The position numbers were made by a program, and so were the translations under genes. DNA of 64,000 bases from NCBI GenBank assembly GCA_948144175.1, contig CANXME010002192.1, positions 62,001 to 126,000 on the forward strand. The letters are read 5' to 3'. Each line of letters opens with the position of its first letter. Position 1 is the first letter of the stretch. The notes under the pieces are model-generated. The model did no database searches and was not told where the DNA came from. It saw only the letters and a program-made list of their open reading frames with translations. Source of the DNA: Closterium sp. NIES-65. Taxonomy: Eukaryota > Streptophyta > Zygnematophyceae > Desmidiales > Closteriaceae. Below, piece after piece: positions 23,243 through 35,100 of the stretch.

Positions 23243-26200
23243 TCACTGCCCCCCCCTGACGGCGCTGACAGCGTTGCAGAAGCGTTCAGCCTGGGGGGAG
23301 CGGGAGGCGGGCGGCACGGCCTGGCAGAACATGGCGGCGCGGTCGGCGCGGGTGGCGTCATCGAGGTCGGGGGCGATGAGGGGCACGAGGGCCTTGAGCT
23401 CCGCCAGCGACGACGACTCCGCTGCCAGCAGCGACTGCAGCAGCACCGCCGTCTCCGATGCCAGCTCCACCGGTGCCTGTCAGCACAGGGAGGGGGGATG
23501 CGGGGGAGGAGGGGTGTTGGTGGCGAGTGGGTGGTGGAGCACAGGTATGATGCAGCAGGATGGTGTGGAGAGATGAGGAGTGTGGCATGGCAGATGCACG
23601 GTGCATGTACGCAAAGGGCAGTGTTGAGGGGGGTGGCCGTGTGGAGCTGCTCCGAGACTCACTGCACTGGCATCGGCCCCTGGGTCCTTCCCCACGTTCC
23701 CCATGCCGTGTGCTCATGCTCCCATGCACCCATGCACCCATGCTCCCATGCACTCATGCACACATGCTCCCATGCACTCATGCACCCATGCACCCATGCA
23801 CACATGCTCCCATGCGCTCATGCACCCATGCACACATGCACACATGCACTCATGCACCCATGCACACATTCTCCCATGCACTCATCCACCCATGCACCTA
23901 TGCACACATGCTCCCATGCACTCATGCACACATGCACACATGCTCCCATGCACTCATGCTCCCATGCACTCATGCTCCCATACACTCATGCTCCCATGCA
24001 CTCATGTTCCCATGCGCTCATGCGCACATGCACTCGTGCACTCATGCACCCATGCACTCATCCCTGTGCTCACACTTTGGCAGGCGTACCTGAGGGAGAG
24101 GCGTACCTGAGGGAGAGGCGTACCTGAGGGAGAGGCGTACCTGAGGGGGAGGCGTACCTGAGGGGGAGGGGCTGGTTGGCGGATGGCAGAGATGAGGGCG
24201 GGCAGCAGCAGCGGCAGCAGCGCAAGCCCCACGCCCCCGATGACAGCACTGCGCACGTACTTGCTGTTGCGCTCCTCCTCACTCTCCCCCTTCACCCTCC
24301 TCGCCTCCTCCTCCACCTCCCCCCTCATCCCCGCCACTGCCTCTCTCAGCCGCGCCACCTCCCCTGCCATCTCCCCCGGCTGGTGGGGGGAGGGGGGAAG
24401 AGGGGGAACGGGAGGGGGGGGGAGGAAAGAGAGGGGTGGTTGAGGAGGAGCCAGGGGAGTGACAGAGCCAGGTGGACTTTCCTCTACCTCATTGAATTTC
24501 TGGGAAGCTGTATCGTTTTGTTCCTTGAAGTTGCTGAAGCGTTTTCTTCAGGGTCGCTGCTATTCCATTATGAGCTTGGGTGTGGAGGACGTTGGTGCAC
24601 TCACAGTCGCGGGCAGCACGGGGGCGGGCGAAGGGGAGTCGGGTGCAGCGGTGGATTGAAACGGCGGCAGCAACGCCTCCCCTGCTGCCACCTCCGCCTC
24701 TCTCGCCTCCTCCTCCCCTGCTGCCGCCTCCGCCTCTCTCGCCTCCTCCTCCCCTGCTGCCGCCGCCTCCTCTGCCTGTGCCTTTCCCTGCTCCCCCTCC
24801 GCCTGCTTAGCGCCAGCTGCAGCAGCGGCGGCGGGCGCGGGGACGTCTTTAGGGGGCGCGCGGAACTTGGGCATGCGGCGGCGGCGAGGGGCGGAGGGCG
24901 GAGGCAGCCCAATGAACCCCAACGAGGGCGGCGGTCCCTCGCTGGGAGGGGAGACGATGGGTGGGAGGAGCGGAGGGAGGGGATGTGATGGGGGCGGGAA
25001 GGCAGCAGGGGGAGGCGCAGGATGGGGGAAAGGTGGCGAGCGGGCAGGAGGGGGAGAGAGGGTGGCAGATTATGTGTGTGCATGTGCGTGGTGGGACCAA
25101 CTCACGCGAGGGCCTTGACGAGTTCGTCCTTGGTGTCGCCCTTGAGCCCTCTCTCCCGCGCCAGGTACCGCAGCTCGCCCATGTCCATCGCCTCCAACGC
25201 CCGCTCCACCTCCCCCTTCTCCCCCGCCGCCTTCTCCCCGCCTGCTGCAGGCTTGACAGCAGCAGGCTTGGGAGCAGGTTTGGCGGCCGCGGGAGCAGGA
25301 GAGGCGGCGACGGCAGGGGCAGCGGGTTGTGGGGAGGGCGGTTTGGCCTTGACTGGCGTGGCGGCCTGCTGGGCTCTGCGGAGGGCAGGCGGGGCGTGTG
25401 GGGGACGGGGGGCGCGCATGTGAGCTTCGGGGATGGGCAGAGGCGGGGAAAATGGGGAGGGGAAGGGACGAGGTATGCACGCATGTCAGGCACGAGTGCG
25501 CGCATGGCACTGCACGAATCACAACTCCCCACCCTGCCCTCCCCCGCGCTCTCCCCGCAACCCGATCCCCCTCCGTAGTTCCGCCCATAGCCCAACCCCC
25601 CAGGCACTCACAGCAGCGCGGCGACGATTTGCGCCTTGGTGTCCCCGCGCACGCCCTGCGCGCGCGCCCTCTGCCGCAGCTCCGCCAGCCCCAGCCCCAG
25701 CAGCTCCTTTTCCCGCGCCCCCGCCCCTCCGCCTGCGCCCGCCGCGGCTGTTGGGGGGGCCCGCGCAGGTGCAGACACGCCTTGTGCGGCAGCGGGCGGG
25801 GAGGCTGGGGGCGCGGGCGAGGGGGAGGGCGGGGGGATGACAGGCGCGGGGGGCGGGGGAGGCTTGGGCAGCGGCTGTCCGGCCATTATGCTGGAGGGGA
25901 GAAGAGGGATGGAGGAGTGTGGGGAGAGATAATGAAATGGAGTGCAAGCGGAGAGGTGAGGATAGAAAGGGAGAAGAAAGCGAGCGTGACGCAACATCGC
26001 ATTCACCTTCCACGCCCTCTGCTGCTCCCAACCCCCCTTCCCCTCATCCCACATCCCCCCATGCGTACAGGCGCAGGTCTCGGAGGATGTCCGCGCGCGT
26101 GGATGACCGCGAGCCCCGCTCGCGCGCCAGCTCGCGCAGCTGCGGAAGCGGCATCTTCTCCAGCAGCTGCGTCATTGCGTCCGCGCCGCCCGGCACCACG

Positions 26201-26785
26201 GCCGGGGGGGCGGGTGGTTGCGGGGGAGCGGAGTACGCGAGTGAGGCCGCGCCTGATCTGAAAGGGCGGGGAGGGGGAAGTGGGGGGGAAGACAGGCGCG
26301 GGGAATGGACTGAGGGCAGAAGGCGGATGGCGGAGCGCCGATGGCAGAGAAACGGGGGGAGGGAAAAAGGAGGGGTGTGAAAGGTGCGGGAACGGTGTGG
26401 GGGGAAACAGAGGCGCGACTGGCCGCCAACTGCCGTGCGAGCCGTGCGCACGCGCGGCACGGCACGCCACGCCACGGCACGTGGTGACTCACAGCAGCAG
26501 CTGCTCGACGAGCTCCGCCTTGGTATCTCCGCGCAGCCCCCGCGCCTTGGCCAGGGCGCGAAGTTCCGCCATCGACTTGCGCTGCAGCTCGCGCTCCGCC
26601 TCGTCCAGCACACTCACGGATGCGCGCACCACGCCGCTTCCGCGCGCACGGCCGCGAGGAACTTGAGCCAAGGGATTGGGGGAAAGCAGCACCCGCGAGG
26701 CGCCATTGAGTTTGGCGGGCAGCAAGAGAGACTGGCGGAGGGCAACGGGGAAGGGACATGGTTTGGGAGAAGGGGAGGAAATCAA
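23243..26785 (-). CDS. Plastid-targeted protein with four SAP/Rho-N-like motifs and one membrane segment (7 exons)
   Basis: Exons on the minus strand: 26785-26493, 26257-26069, 25890-25612, 25375-25106, 24941-24605, 24379-24158, 23476-23243. The sum is 1,824 nt (607 aa), all phases consistent. A Ser/Pro/Arg-rich N terminus ending GSGVVRASVS resembles a chloroplast transit peptide. Exons 1-4 each end with one helix-turn-helix-like motif: MAELRALAKARGLRGDTK, LPQLRELARERGSRSSTR, LAELRQRARAQGVRGDTK and MGELRYLARERGLKGDTK. These resemble SAP or Rho-terminator N domains, which bind nucleic acid. Pro/Ala-rich linkers separate them. Exon 6 encodes a hydrophobic stretch GVGLALLPLLLPALISAI. The C-terminal exon (ELASETAVLLQ...) is unrecognised. 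A role in plastid RNA or DNA binding at a membrane is my inference. Confidence 0.75.
23715..24066 (-). repeat. Catgca(c/t)-type 10-bp minisatellite in intron 6 of the SAP-motif gene
   Basis: About 35 short units of the form catgcacccatgcactc or catgctcc. The array is intronic and gives spurious HAPMHPCTH-type frames on the plus strand. Confidence 0.9.
24090..24172 (-). repeat. Tandem copies of exon end plus donor (17 bp x 5), SAP-motif gene intron 6
   Basis: On the minus strand CCCCCTCAG followed by GTACGCCTC is repeated about five times, moving away from exon 6 (donor at 24157). The exon-proximal copy is in phase. The 17-bp unit would shift the frame if a later donor were used. Confidence 0.9.
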
Positions 26786-28505
26786 GTGGTGCAGACGATG
26801 GAAAAATGCAGCAATCGCTGAACTGCAATGGAGGAGCGCGCGGGCCGTCGAGTGATCACACCCGGCGACGGCATTGGGCTGGTTGACGGGGCGAAGGGAG
26901 TGACTGGCGGCAGCTCATTGCGGACGACACACGTGCCACGTACCTGCGATACATACGGTGACGCCATATTGGCTTCGATAGGCGACGAATACGATAACAG
27001 AAACTAGTTTCAAAGAATAGGCGTTTAGTGGCCTCTCAAGGGTCTAACCCAAGAGACAAATATGTGAGCGAGCTCTCCCTGTGAGTGAAGCAGATTGTGT
27101 ATGCGATTCTGCGACGCACTCTGTCGAAATGGCCACTCCACTTGAGTTGTCGCAGAACCATTCCTTCACGCCCCAGATCTGCGCTGAGCTGGGAGAGAAG
27201 TGGCCCACCAGGGGCTTCCACGTGGCAGCGATTGTGACCAGACCCGTATGTGGTGCCGCCCCTGCCCGTGCTTTCAGATAAAGTTTTCAGACTAGGGTGC
27301 GTTTCTGTCATTGTTTAGAGTTTTTCCGTTAGTTCTTTCGTTTTTTATTGGCCTTGTTTGGAAGAATATATTGCACTGCCAATCGAGTGAGCAAGCTGAC
27401 CGCGGGCAAGAAAAAAAACTAAAACACACTCGGATGGCATGCCATCCGAGGGAGCCTCAACCCTAAAATGTTAGGGTTGAGGCTCCCGAATGGCATGCCG
27501 TAAGCCATGGGGTTTATGTTTTTTGCCCGCGGGCAGATTGCTGACGCGGTCGGTAGCGCTACCGGGCGCTACCGACCGCTACCGGCCCCAAAAAGTGAAA
27601 TTTTTTGAACTCTTTACAACAGGCTCACCTAAATCGAAGACGGAAGGGCACCCTCAGTTGTCGGGTCGTGTGTGGAGATAAAGTCAGCTTCAATGAATAT
27701 ATCCTGGTTTACGGGCAGATGGAAGCCAGTTGTAAGCTGGAAATAAGCGGGAAAATAACTGACGTGGCATCGGTGGCTTTACACCCTGCCCACGATGAAG
27801 CCTAGCCGCTGACCCCATCCATCGGGAAAATGTGGCTCGAATTGGCCACGCTGCCAAAAGTGAAAGGATCTCGAGCTGATCAATGCTGACAGATTTGCCA
27901 CGTCAGCATGTGTTTTTCACATCCAAACATTCGCACTTGTCACGTTTCGGCACAGCGCGGCTTCAGCGTTCATTTGAAGCTTCCCCGCAGGGCTGCGCGG
28001 CCTCCCGCTTCTGCTCCTCGCTCCCACGGATGGGCGCAGTTGCGGCCCTTGGCTCGCGGGGGTCGTTCGTCCGCCTCGCCTCAACTCAACGAACCGTCTC
28101 ACTCACCTCATCCCACTCAACTCGTCGCGTCATTCATTTGCGTTTTAGAAGCCATTGGCTGCACGAGGCGCTTCGTCGTTCAAGGCGTGCTGAAAACTGT
28201 CGTGGTGGACCCACTGCCGAGGTTTCGGAAGTCTTTAGTTTTTTATTAAGTTCGACTGTGGAAATAACTTGAAGCAGTCGGCGACGCTGATCCCTCGTTC
28301 GGAACAGCTTGTGCCGTCGTGATCGCACCTTCGCAGCCCTGGCGTGGCGGCAGCTGCACCCAAGTCGATAACACGGCGATGCGAAATAGTTCCGACACCA
28401 CCATGGGTCCCGCGTGTATCTCGTAACGCACTCCCCTCTGTCTTTGCGCACCTGCTTCCGTAAATCCCGGCACCCGGTCCGCCCTAGATCACACTCGCAC
28501 TCCGC
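26786..28505. other. Intergenic between two divergent genes
   Basis: Divergent 5' flanks of the SAP-motif gene (minus) and the phosphatase-coiled-coil gene (plus). Apart from the fold-back element at 27387-27545 and a short gctaccg-rich run at 27546-27588, I recognise nothing here. Confidence 0.6.
27387..27545. mobile_element. Fold-back (palindromic) MITE-like element, 159 bp
   Basis: Two arms of about 78 bp face each other around a 4-nt loop (aatg, 27467-27470). The inner 17 bp of each arm pair perfectly (gggagcctcaaccctaa with ttagggttgaggctccc). The outer ends GTGAGCAAGCTGACCGCGGG and GTCAGCAATCTGCCCGCGGG match at 16 of 20. No coding capacity is present. The AACCCTAA in the stem is a chance telomere-like word. 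No clear target duplication was found. Confidence 0.65.
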
Positions 28506-29133
28506 ATGGCGGCCGTCACATTAACCCCATCCACGTCCTCAATCCGACGTGGCACCATTTGCGCTCTCGTGTCCCCAGAGCCATGTATCCCCTCGGTCGC
28601 TGTTAACCAAACCAACCTCCTTTCGCGAAGCTCCCACCTGCGGTTTCGCTTTAGTTCGTCGTCAAGGAAGTGTCGCCTACATCTGTCGCATCGATCGCGC
28701 ATAACGCGGCATGACCGGAACGGAAATGGTTCATCGCGGCTCGTCGTGGCGCAATTCGCATCAAGCGGAAGCGGGGGAACAGGTGAGAGTCTGCTCGTAC
28801 GCCTTACGACAACGTAATCGAGCCGCGAGCTGTGCAATATACCCGCCGACGAAACTGGTTAGCGCGTTACGCTGTAATGGCGCAAACCCCGGAAACGTTC
28901 GTTTTTTCCCCTCAAAGGACTGTCGGCATGATGGGGTGCGATTGCGTTGGGCGGTGGGCAGGCGGCGTGGAGTGGAACGCCGTGGCGCCCAACATCCTCA
29001 TCGGCACCACTCCGCGCGACCAGGCCGCGCTCGAGGCGCTCGCGACGCGGGCGGGAGTGAATGCGGTGCTTTGCGTGGAGGTGAGTCCGCTACTCTGCTT
29101 CGCGCCACTCCCCCTTCACTCTCCCTTCCCTAC

Positions 29134-29192
<59 letters not shown>

Positions 29193-32100
29193 AGGGCATT
29201 CATAACTTTTTCCCCCCCTTCCCTTTCCCCTTCCCTTTCTGTCCTTCCCCCGACATCCGCCGCCGTGGTGTGCAGGAGGGCGGGGCGCGGCAGGAGGAGT
29301 GGGCGCGGGTGGCGGAGCGCGCGCAGGCCATGGGCATGGTGGCTGTCAGCCTGGCGCTCGCTGACGTCAACCAGGACGAACAGGTGCGGGGAAAGGGGGG
29401 GGGAGAGGGTGTGGCGACGGGGGGAGGGGGAGGGTGAAGGGGGAATGAGAAGGGGAAGGGGTATGGGGGAGAGCATATGAGAAGAGGGGCTGGGGTGGAA
29501 GGGGATGTGAGTAGGGTTGTGGGGAGAAGGAATAAGAGGTGTGGTGGGTGAACGAGCGACACACGGCAATGAACGCGTGAGGAATGAAACACGAACCAAC
29601 TACCTGCGCGCTTTCATGCTCAGCGGAGCCACGCGCAGTGCCCTTGGGCCGAGAAGCGGCAGCAGAGTGAGCGTGCGAGGAAAGCGCAGTTACGGACGGC
29701 CTTGGCCCGCACACTACAGGCCATGTCCGCGCTTGCGCCATGCCCGCCCTTGCGCCATGCCCGCCCTTGCGCCCTGCACCCCATGCCCATCGGTCGCCCA
29801 TTTACCGCCCATCCACCTCCCATGCGCGCGGGCGCCTCCCGTGCATCGCGCAGGACATGGCGCTGCCGCGCGCCATCTCAGCCGTTGATCTGCTGCTGTC
29901 GCGCGGCTACACGGTGCACGTGTGCTGCTCCTCCGGCAACGACAAGGCGCCCCTCGTCGCCCTCGGGTACGCGCCTCGTCGCCCTCGGGTACGTCCCTCG
30001 TCGCCCTCGGGTACGCGCCTCGTTGCCCCTCCGCGGCCCCCTTCGCCCCTCCTCGCCCCTCCTCGCTCTCTGACGCCATGTCATTTCCCTTCTCGTTCCC
30101 CCGGGCTACCCTGCCACTACCCCTCACACCCCCACCGTCTCCCCCCTTCCCTTGCATGCGCGCGCGCAGGTACCTGACGCTGGTGCGCGGGCAGGCGGTG
30201 GACGGCGCGCTGGCGGCGCTCAAGGCGGTGCGCCCCTCCATCAACCCGTACATGCTGCCTTGGGAAAAGGTACGCGACCCTCCCCTCCCACACCGCCTCT
30301 TGTACCCCGCTGCCCCGCATGCCACTCCATCATTCCCTACATGCTGCCATGGGTACGCCCGCGTCCTCCCAGGCCGCATCAGGGCGCTTGCCCTGGTGGC
30401 GCATCAGGCCGCGCTTGCCCTGGTGGCGCCCGCGTGCATGCACGCGCGCGCCTCTTGTACCCGCTGCACCGTATGCAATCCCGCAATAATCGCTTACTGC
30501 CACCCCTCTCTCACTCACCCCCGTCACTCACCCACTGCCCGCCCGCCACCATCCCCCTCTGCCCCCGTGCCCACGCCATCACCCTCCCACCGCTCGCTCA
30601 TCACTCCATGCACCCCCCCTCCCATGCTGTCTCCCCTCCCATGCTGTCTCCCCTCCCATGCTGTCTCCCCACCCATGCTGTCTCCCCCCCCATGCTGTCT
30701 CCCCCCCCATGCTGTCTCCCCCCCCATGCTGTCTCCCCCCCCATGCTGTCTCCCCCCCCATGCTGTCTCCCCACCCTGTCCCGTACTGCCAGTCCCCTCC
30801 ACCCCCCGCCACCCCCCGCCACCCCTCGCCCACCCACTGGTTCACCCGCTGGCCCGTCATGCACATGCCTTTATCAATCGGTACCCACTCCATCCCCCCT
30901 CTTCCGCCCCACCGCGGGAGCAGCTGAGGGACAGTCTGAGTGCGGGCGACAGCAAGCGCGTGCTGCAGCTCACGCAGGAGGAGTTTCGGCGGCGGCTGGC
31001 GGCCAAGGAGGGCGGCACGCACGCCAACGACTGGCAGGTGGCTCTCGCGCGCGTGGCGGCCGACCGCTTCCGCCACCGCCTCGCCGCCGACCACTCCCTC
31101 GTGCACCAGCTCTGCCAGGTGGGGTGGGGGAAGGGGGCAGGCTTTGGGGGTGGGGGTGGGGGGGTTTTGTGGGCGGGTGCGTGGGTGAGTGGGTGAGTGG
31201 GTGGGTGAGTGGGTGGGTGGTTGAGTGGGTGGGTGGGTGCGTGGGTGAGTGGGTGGGTGGGTGGGTGCGTGGGTGAGTGGGTGGGTGGGTGGGTGGTTGA
31301 GTGGGTGGGTGGGTGCGTGGGTGAGTGGGTGGGTGGGTGGGTGCGTGTGGCTTGCACGAGGCAAGTGAGAGGTGGGTGCAAAGAGGCAGCACGTGGGTGC
31401 AAAGAGTCAGCACGTGGGTGCAAAGAGGCAGCACGTGGGTGCAAAGAGGCAGCACGTGGGTGCAAAGAGTCAGCACGTGGGTGCAAAGAGTCAGCACGTG
31501 GGTGGGGAGGGCAGCACAGGTGAGGGCAGCACAGGTGAGGGTGAACAAGCAGGCGATTCTTATGGCGCTTCCAGTTGCCTCTCGCCCACTAATTCCTCCT
31601 GCTCCCCCCTTTTGCCTGGTTGCTCTGCTGTGCTGTGCTGGGCTGTGCTGTGCTGTGCTGTGCTGTGCTGTGCTGTGCTGTGCTGTGCTGTGCTGTGCTG
31701 TGCTGTGCTGTGCTGTGCTGTGCTGTGCTGTGCTGTGCTGTGCTGTGCTGTGCTGTGCTGTGCGGTGCAGGCAGCAGCAGAGGCGGCAGGAGGAGCGAGA
31801 GGAGGTCCTGGCAGCAGTGGGAGCAGCGATGAAGTGAGATCACTCAAGGTGAGAAGAGCACTCAACATTCATGAACACAGAGAAGAGACCACAGAGTGAT
31901 TCTTTTTCGCTCTTGCACCCAACCCCTCCCCCTCTTCCTGTAACCCACAACCCAGGGGGTGTTTTCTCAGCCTCCCCCCATTCCCCGTGCCCACTCCCTC
32001 CCTTTATTCCCCTGCCCCCTCCCTCCGCCCCCCCTCCCCATCAGATGCTACTGGAGGGCGCCAACTCGCGGGTGCAGACAGCGGACGCGGCGGCGGCAGC

Positions 32101-35100
32101 AGCCAAGGACCGAATCGACTTCTTCTTCCGCCAGGTCACGGCGCTCAAGGCGCGCGAGGAGGCGGCGCGCAAGCAGGCGCGCGTGGCGGAGCGGCGCGTG
32201 GAGGCGCTGCTGCGCGAGCTGGACGAGCAGCGCCGCCGCGCCGCAGAGGACGCGGACCGGCAGGCGGAGGAGCGGCGCCGCGACGTGCAGGCCGGGCGCG
32301 TGCAGGCGCTGACCGCGGAGGAGGCGGGGGAGCTGGTGGGGCGCGTGGTGGAGCTGGAGGGGCTGCTGTCGCAGACGCGCGCTGCCCTGCAGGCCGCCAC
32401 GGACCGCAACGAGTTCTTCCTGCGCCAGCTCAGCGCCATCCGCGAGAGCGAGAAGAAGTCGCGCACGTCCGCGCGCGCGGCGGACCGGCGGTACTTTGCG
32501 ATCCTGCGGCGCGTGGAGGAGCTGGGGCGCAAGGAGGCATCGGCGAAGCAGGTGGCGGAGGAGGCGCAGCGGCGGTACGAGAGCATGGCGTCGGAGCTGC
32601 AGGGGCTGGGGTCGGTGGGCGACATCAAGGAGCGGCTGGAGGAGCTCAACAGCAAGGTGGCGGAGCTCAAACGCAAGGAGGCGCAGGCCGAGGCCGCCAC
32701 GCGCGCCGCGCTTGAACGAGTCGCCGTGCTGTCGGAGCAGCTGGAGGAGGCGGCGGCGCGCGAGGCGGAGATCAGAGACAGTGAGAGGACGGCGCGCGAG
32801 CGGGCGGATGCACTGGAGGTGAGGGTGGACGCGCTGGTGAGCGACCTGCAGGCCGCCAAGGCCGCAGCAGCCACGGCGGAGCGGTCGGTGGGGGAGATCT
32901 CCAAGGAGGTGGCCAAGCTGCGCGAGCGCGAGGCGGCGGCGGACGAGGCGATCCGGCGGTACGAGGCGGTGAGCGGACAGCTGGGCGCGCTGCAGGCGCG
33001 GGACGCGGGCACGCGGCAGGAGATCGACGCGGCGAACCGGCGCATCGGACTGCTGTCGGAGCAGATCGTGAACCTGACCCGCCGCGAGACAGAGCTGCAG
33101 GAGGCGCTGCAGACGGCGAACGACCACATCTCGTTCCTCTCGACACGCGTGTCGGAGCTGATCGAGCGCGAGGAGGAGGCCAAGGCGCAGGCGCAGCGGG
33201 CGGACGCGCGCGTGGCGGAGCTGCACAGCGAGGTGGCAGCCGTGCAGCAGCGCGAGGCCGTGGCGGTGAGGGAAGCCGAGGCGGCGAGTCGTAAGCTGGC
33301 GCTGGTGGAGGAGAGCGAGGCGGCGGCGGTGGAGGCGGCCATGCGGGCCAATGCGCGCGTGGAGGAGCTGTTCCGCCAGGTGGAGGACGTGGAGCAGCGC
33401 GAGGCGGCCGCCAAGGCGGCGGCTAAGGCGGCGTATGAGCGGCTGGCAGAGATGAGCGAACGGCTGGCGGCGGCTGAGGAGAGGAGTGCTGCGGCGGAGA
33501 GAGGCAGAGGGGGGGCTGGGCAGGGGAGGGACAGTGCGGCGCCATGGGATGCTGCGGTGGTGTTTGACTCTCGCTCCGCTGAACCCGTGCCCGTGCGTGC
33601 CTGGTGGCGTTGCATGGCTTCATGCCCATGCCCATTTGCATTGGCCCATGGCCACTAGCCCATGTTCATGCACCATGACCACCTGCCTGTCACACTCCCA
33701 CCGGCCCCACCACTCACTCCCTACTCCCCACCCCTTTGCAGGTTCGGTCATCGCCCTCATCAACCTCATCCGTGAACGGCACGGCCCTGCCGCCCTCCTC
33801 CTTCATCGCCCAGCAGCTCTCCCCACCCACCGCCACCCCCGCGTCACCCCCGCAAACGCCGCAAGAGCGGGAGGAGCAGAGGCGAGTGGAGGAGGAGGTG
33901 GAGGAGACGCGGAGGGCGCTGGGGGCGACGGTGGACGAGTGTGTGGGGCTGTTCCTGGGGCAGGTGGCGGCGCTGCGCGAGCGCGAGCAGGCCAGCAAGC
34001 AGGCGCTGGCGGCGGCCAACCAGCGCATCGAGGAGCTGAGCACGCAGGTGGCTCTGCTGGCCGCCCGTGAGGACGCCGCCAACGCCGAGGCCGAGGCGTT
34101 CGCTGGCCAGGTGGGCGAGCTGTGTGGGCATGAGGAGGGGAGATGAATGGAGTGTGGTGTTCTTTGTAACAGATTTGGGGGGGAGGAGCTGCTTTTATAG
34201 GTGATGAATGCTGTGCATGCCTCCTCCGCTTGCTCCGCGTCCCTCTCTGCTCTTCAACGTGCCTTGCTCCGCTGCTGGCTGTGCCCTCCCTGCGGTGTGT
34301 CTCCCGTGCGCACAGGTGACGGGGCTGGTGATGCGCATAGCGGATCTGAACGAGGAGCTGGAGGCGGCGGAGAGGAGGGAGGCCGAGCTGGCTGACGCCC
34401 TCACTGCTGGCGGGTCGGGAGGCGGGCTGCCAGGCCTGCTCAAGTGAGTGTCGTGCTGCTGCTGGGAGGGTGGCGCAGTGGGGGATGCCAGTGGGATCAT
34501 GGATTGCATGCCTTTGTGTACATGCATGGTTGCACGGTTCACCTGCATGGGATTGCATGCACAGCACCACATTCATTGTAACCTTGGGTTTGCCCTTTCT
34601 GCCGTCTTTTCTTCTTATGATCCCTGCACCTCAAAGCCCCACCCTTTCTCCATCCTTCCCTCTCCACCACCACTTCCTAAACTCCACCCCCTGTCACCTT
34701 GACCGGAGCAGGCAGGACCCACAGAAGCTGATAGCGGAGCTGGAGGCGGCGCGGCGGCGGGCGGATGAGCTGGCAGCGGAGGTGGAGGAGGCACGGCGCA
34801 CTGCGGAGGACATCAGTGAGAGCATCTTCAACGCGCGCAAGAAGTCCCTGCAGGAACAGCAGGTGCGTTTACTTGCGCTGGCAGCAACAGGCAGGGGTAG
34901 GAGGTGCAAAGAGAGTGCTGCTCATTTGGGTAGTCTTGGAGGGTTGGGGAATCAGCGTGCTAATAGTGGTGGATTTCCTTTTTTACCAGCCTCGTCCGTC
35001 CCACCTTCTCATGCTTTCTTCACTGCTTTGTGCCTTAACCCTCTTCGCCCCTGGCACATGCTGCCCTCCTGTGTCTGTCGCTCATGCCCGCTGGTCACGT

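Noticed and set aside
23042..24127. 361-codon plus-strand frame, His/Pro/Met-rich
   Set aside because: It is the complement of an exon and the catgca minisatellite in an intron of the minus-strand SAP-motif gene.
27456..27478. Telomere-like AACCCTAA / TTAGGGTT
   Set aside because: It occurs once in each arm of a hairpin and is not tandemly repeated, so it is not an interstitial telomere tract.
31325..31837. Cys-Ala-Val-Leu-rich frame that looks like a membrane protein
   Set aside because: Translation of the tgctg pentanucleotide array in an intron.
32041..33615. 524-codon minus-strand frame, Ser/Arg-rich
   Set aside because: Antisense shadow of the GC-rich coiled-coil exon 32045-33592.
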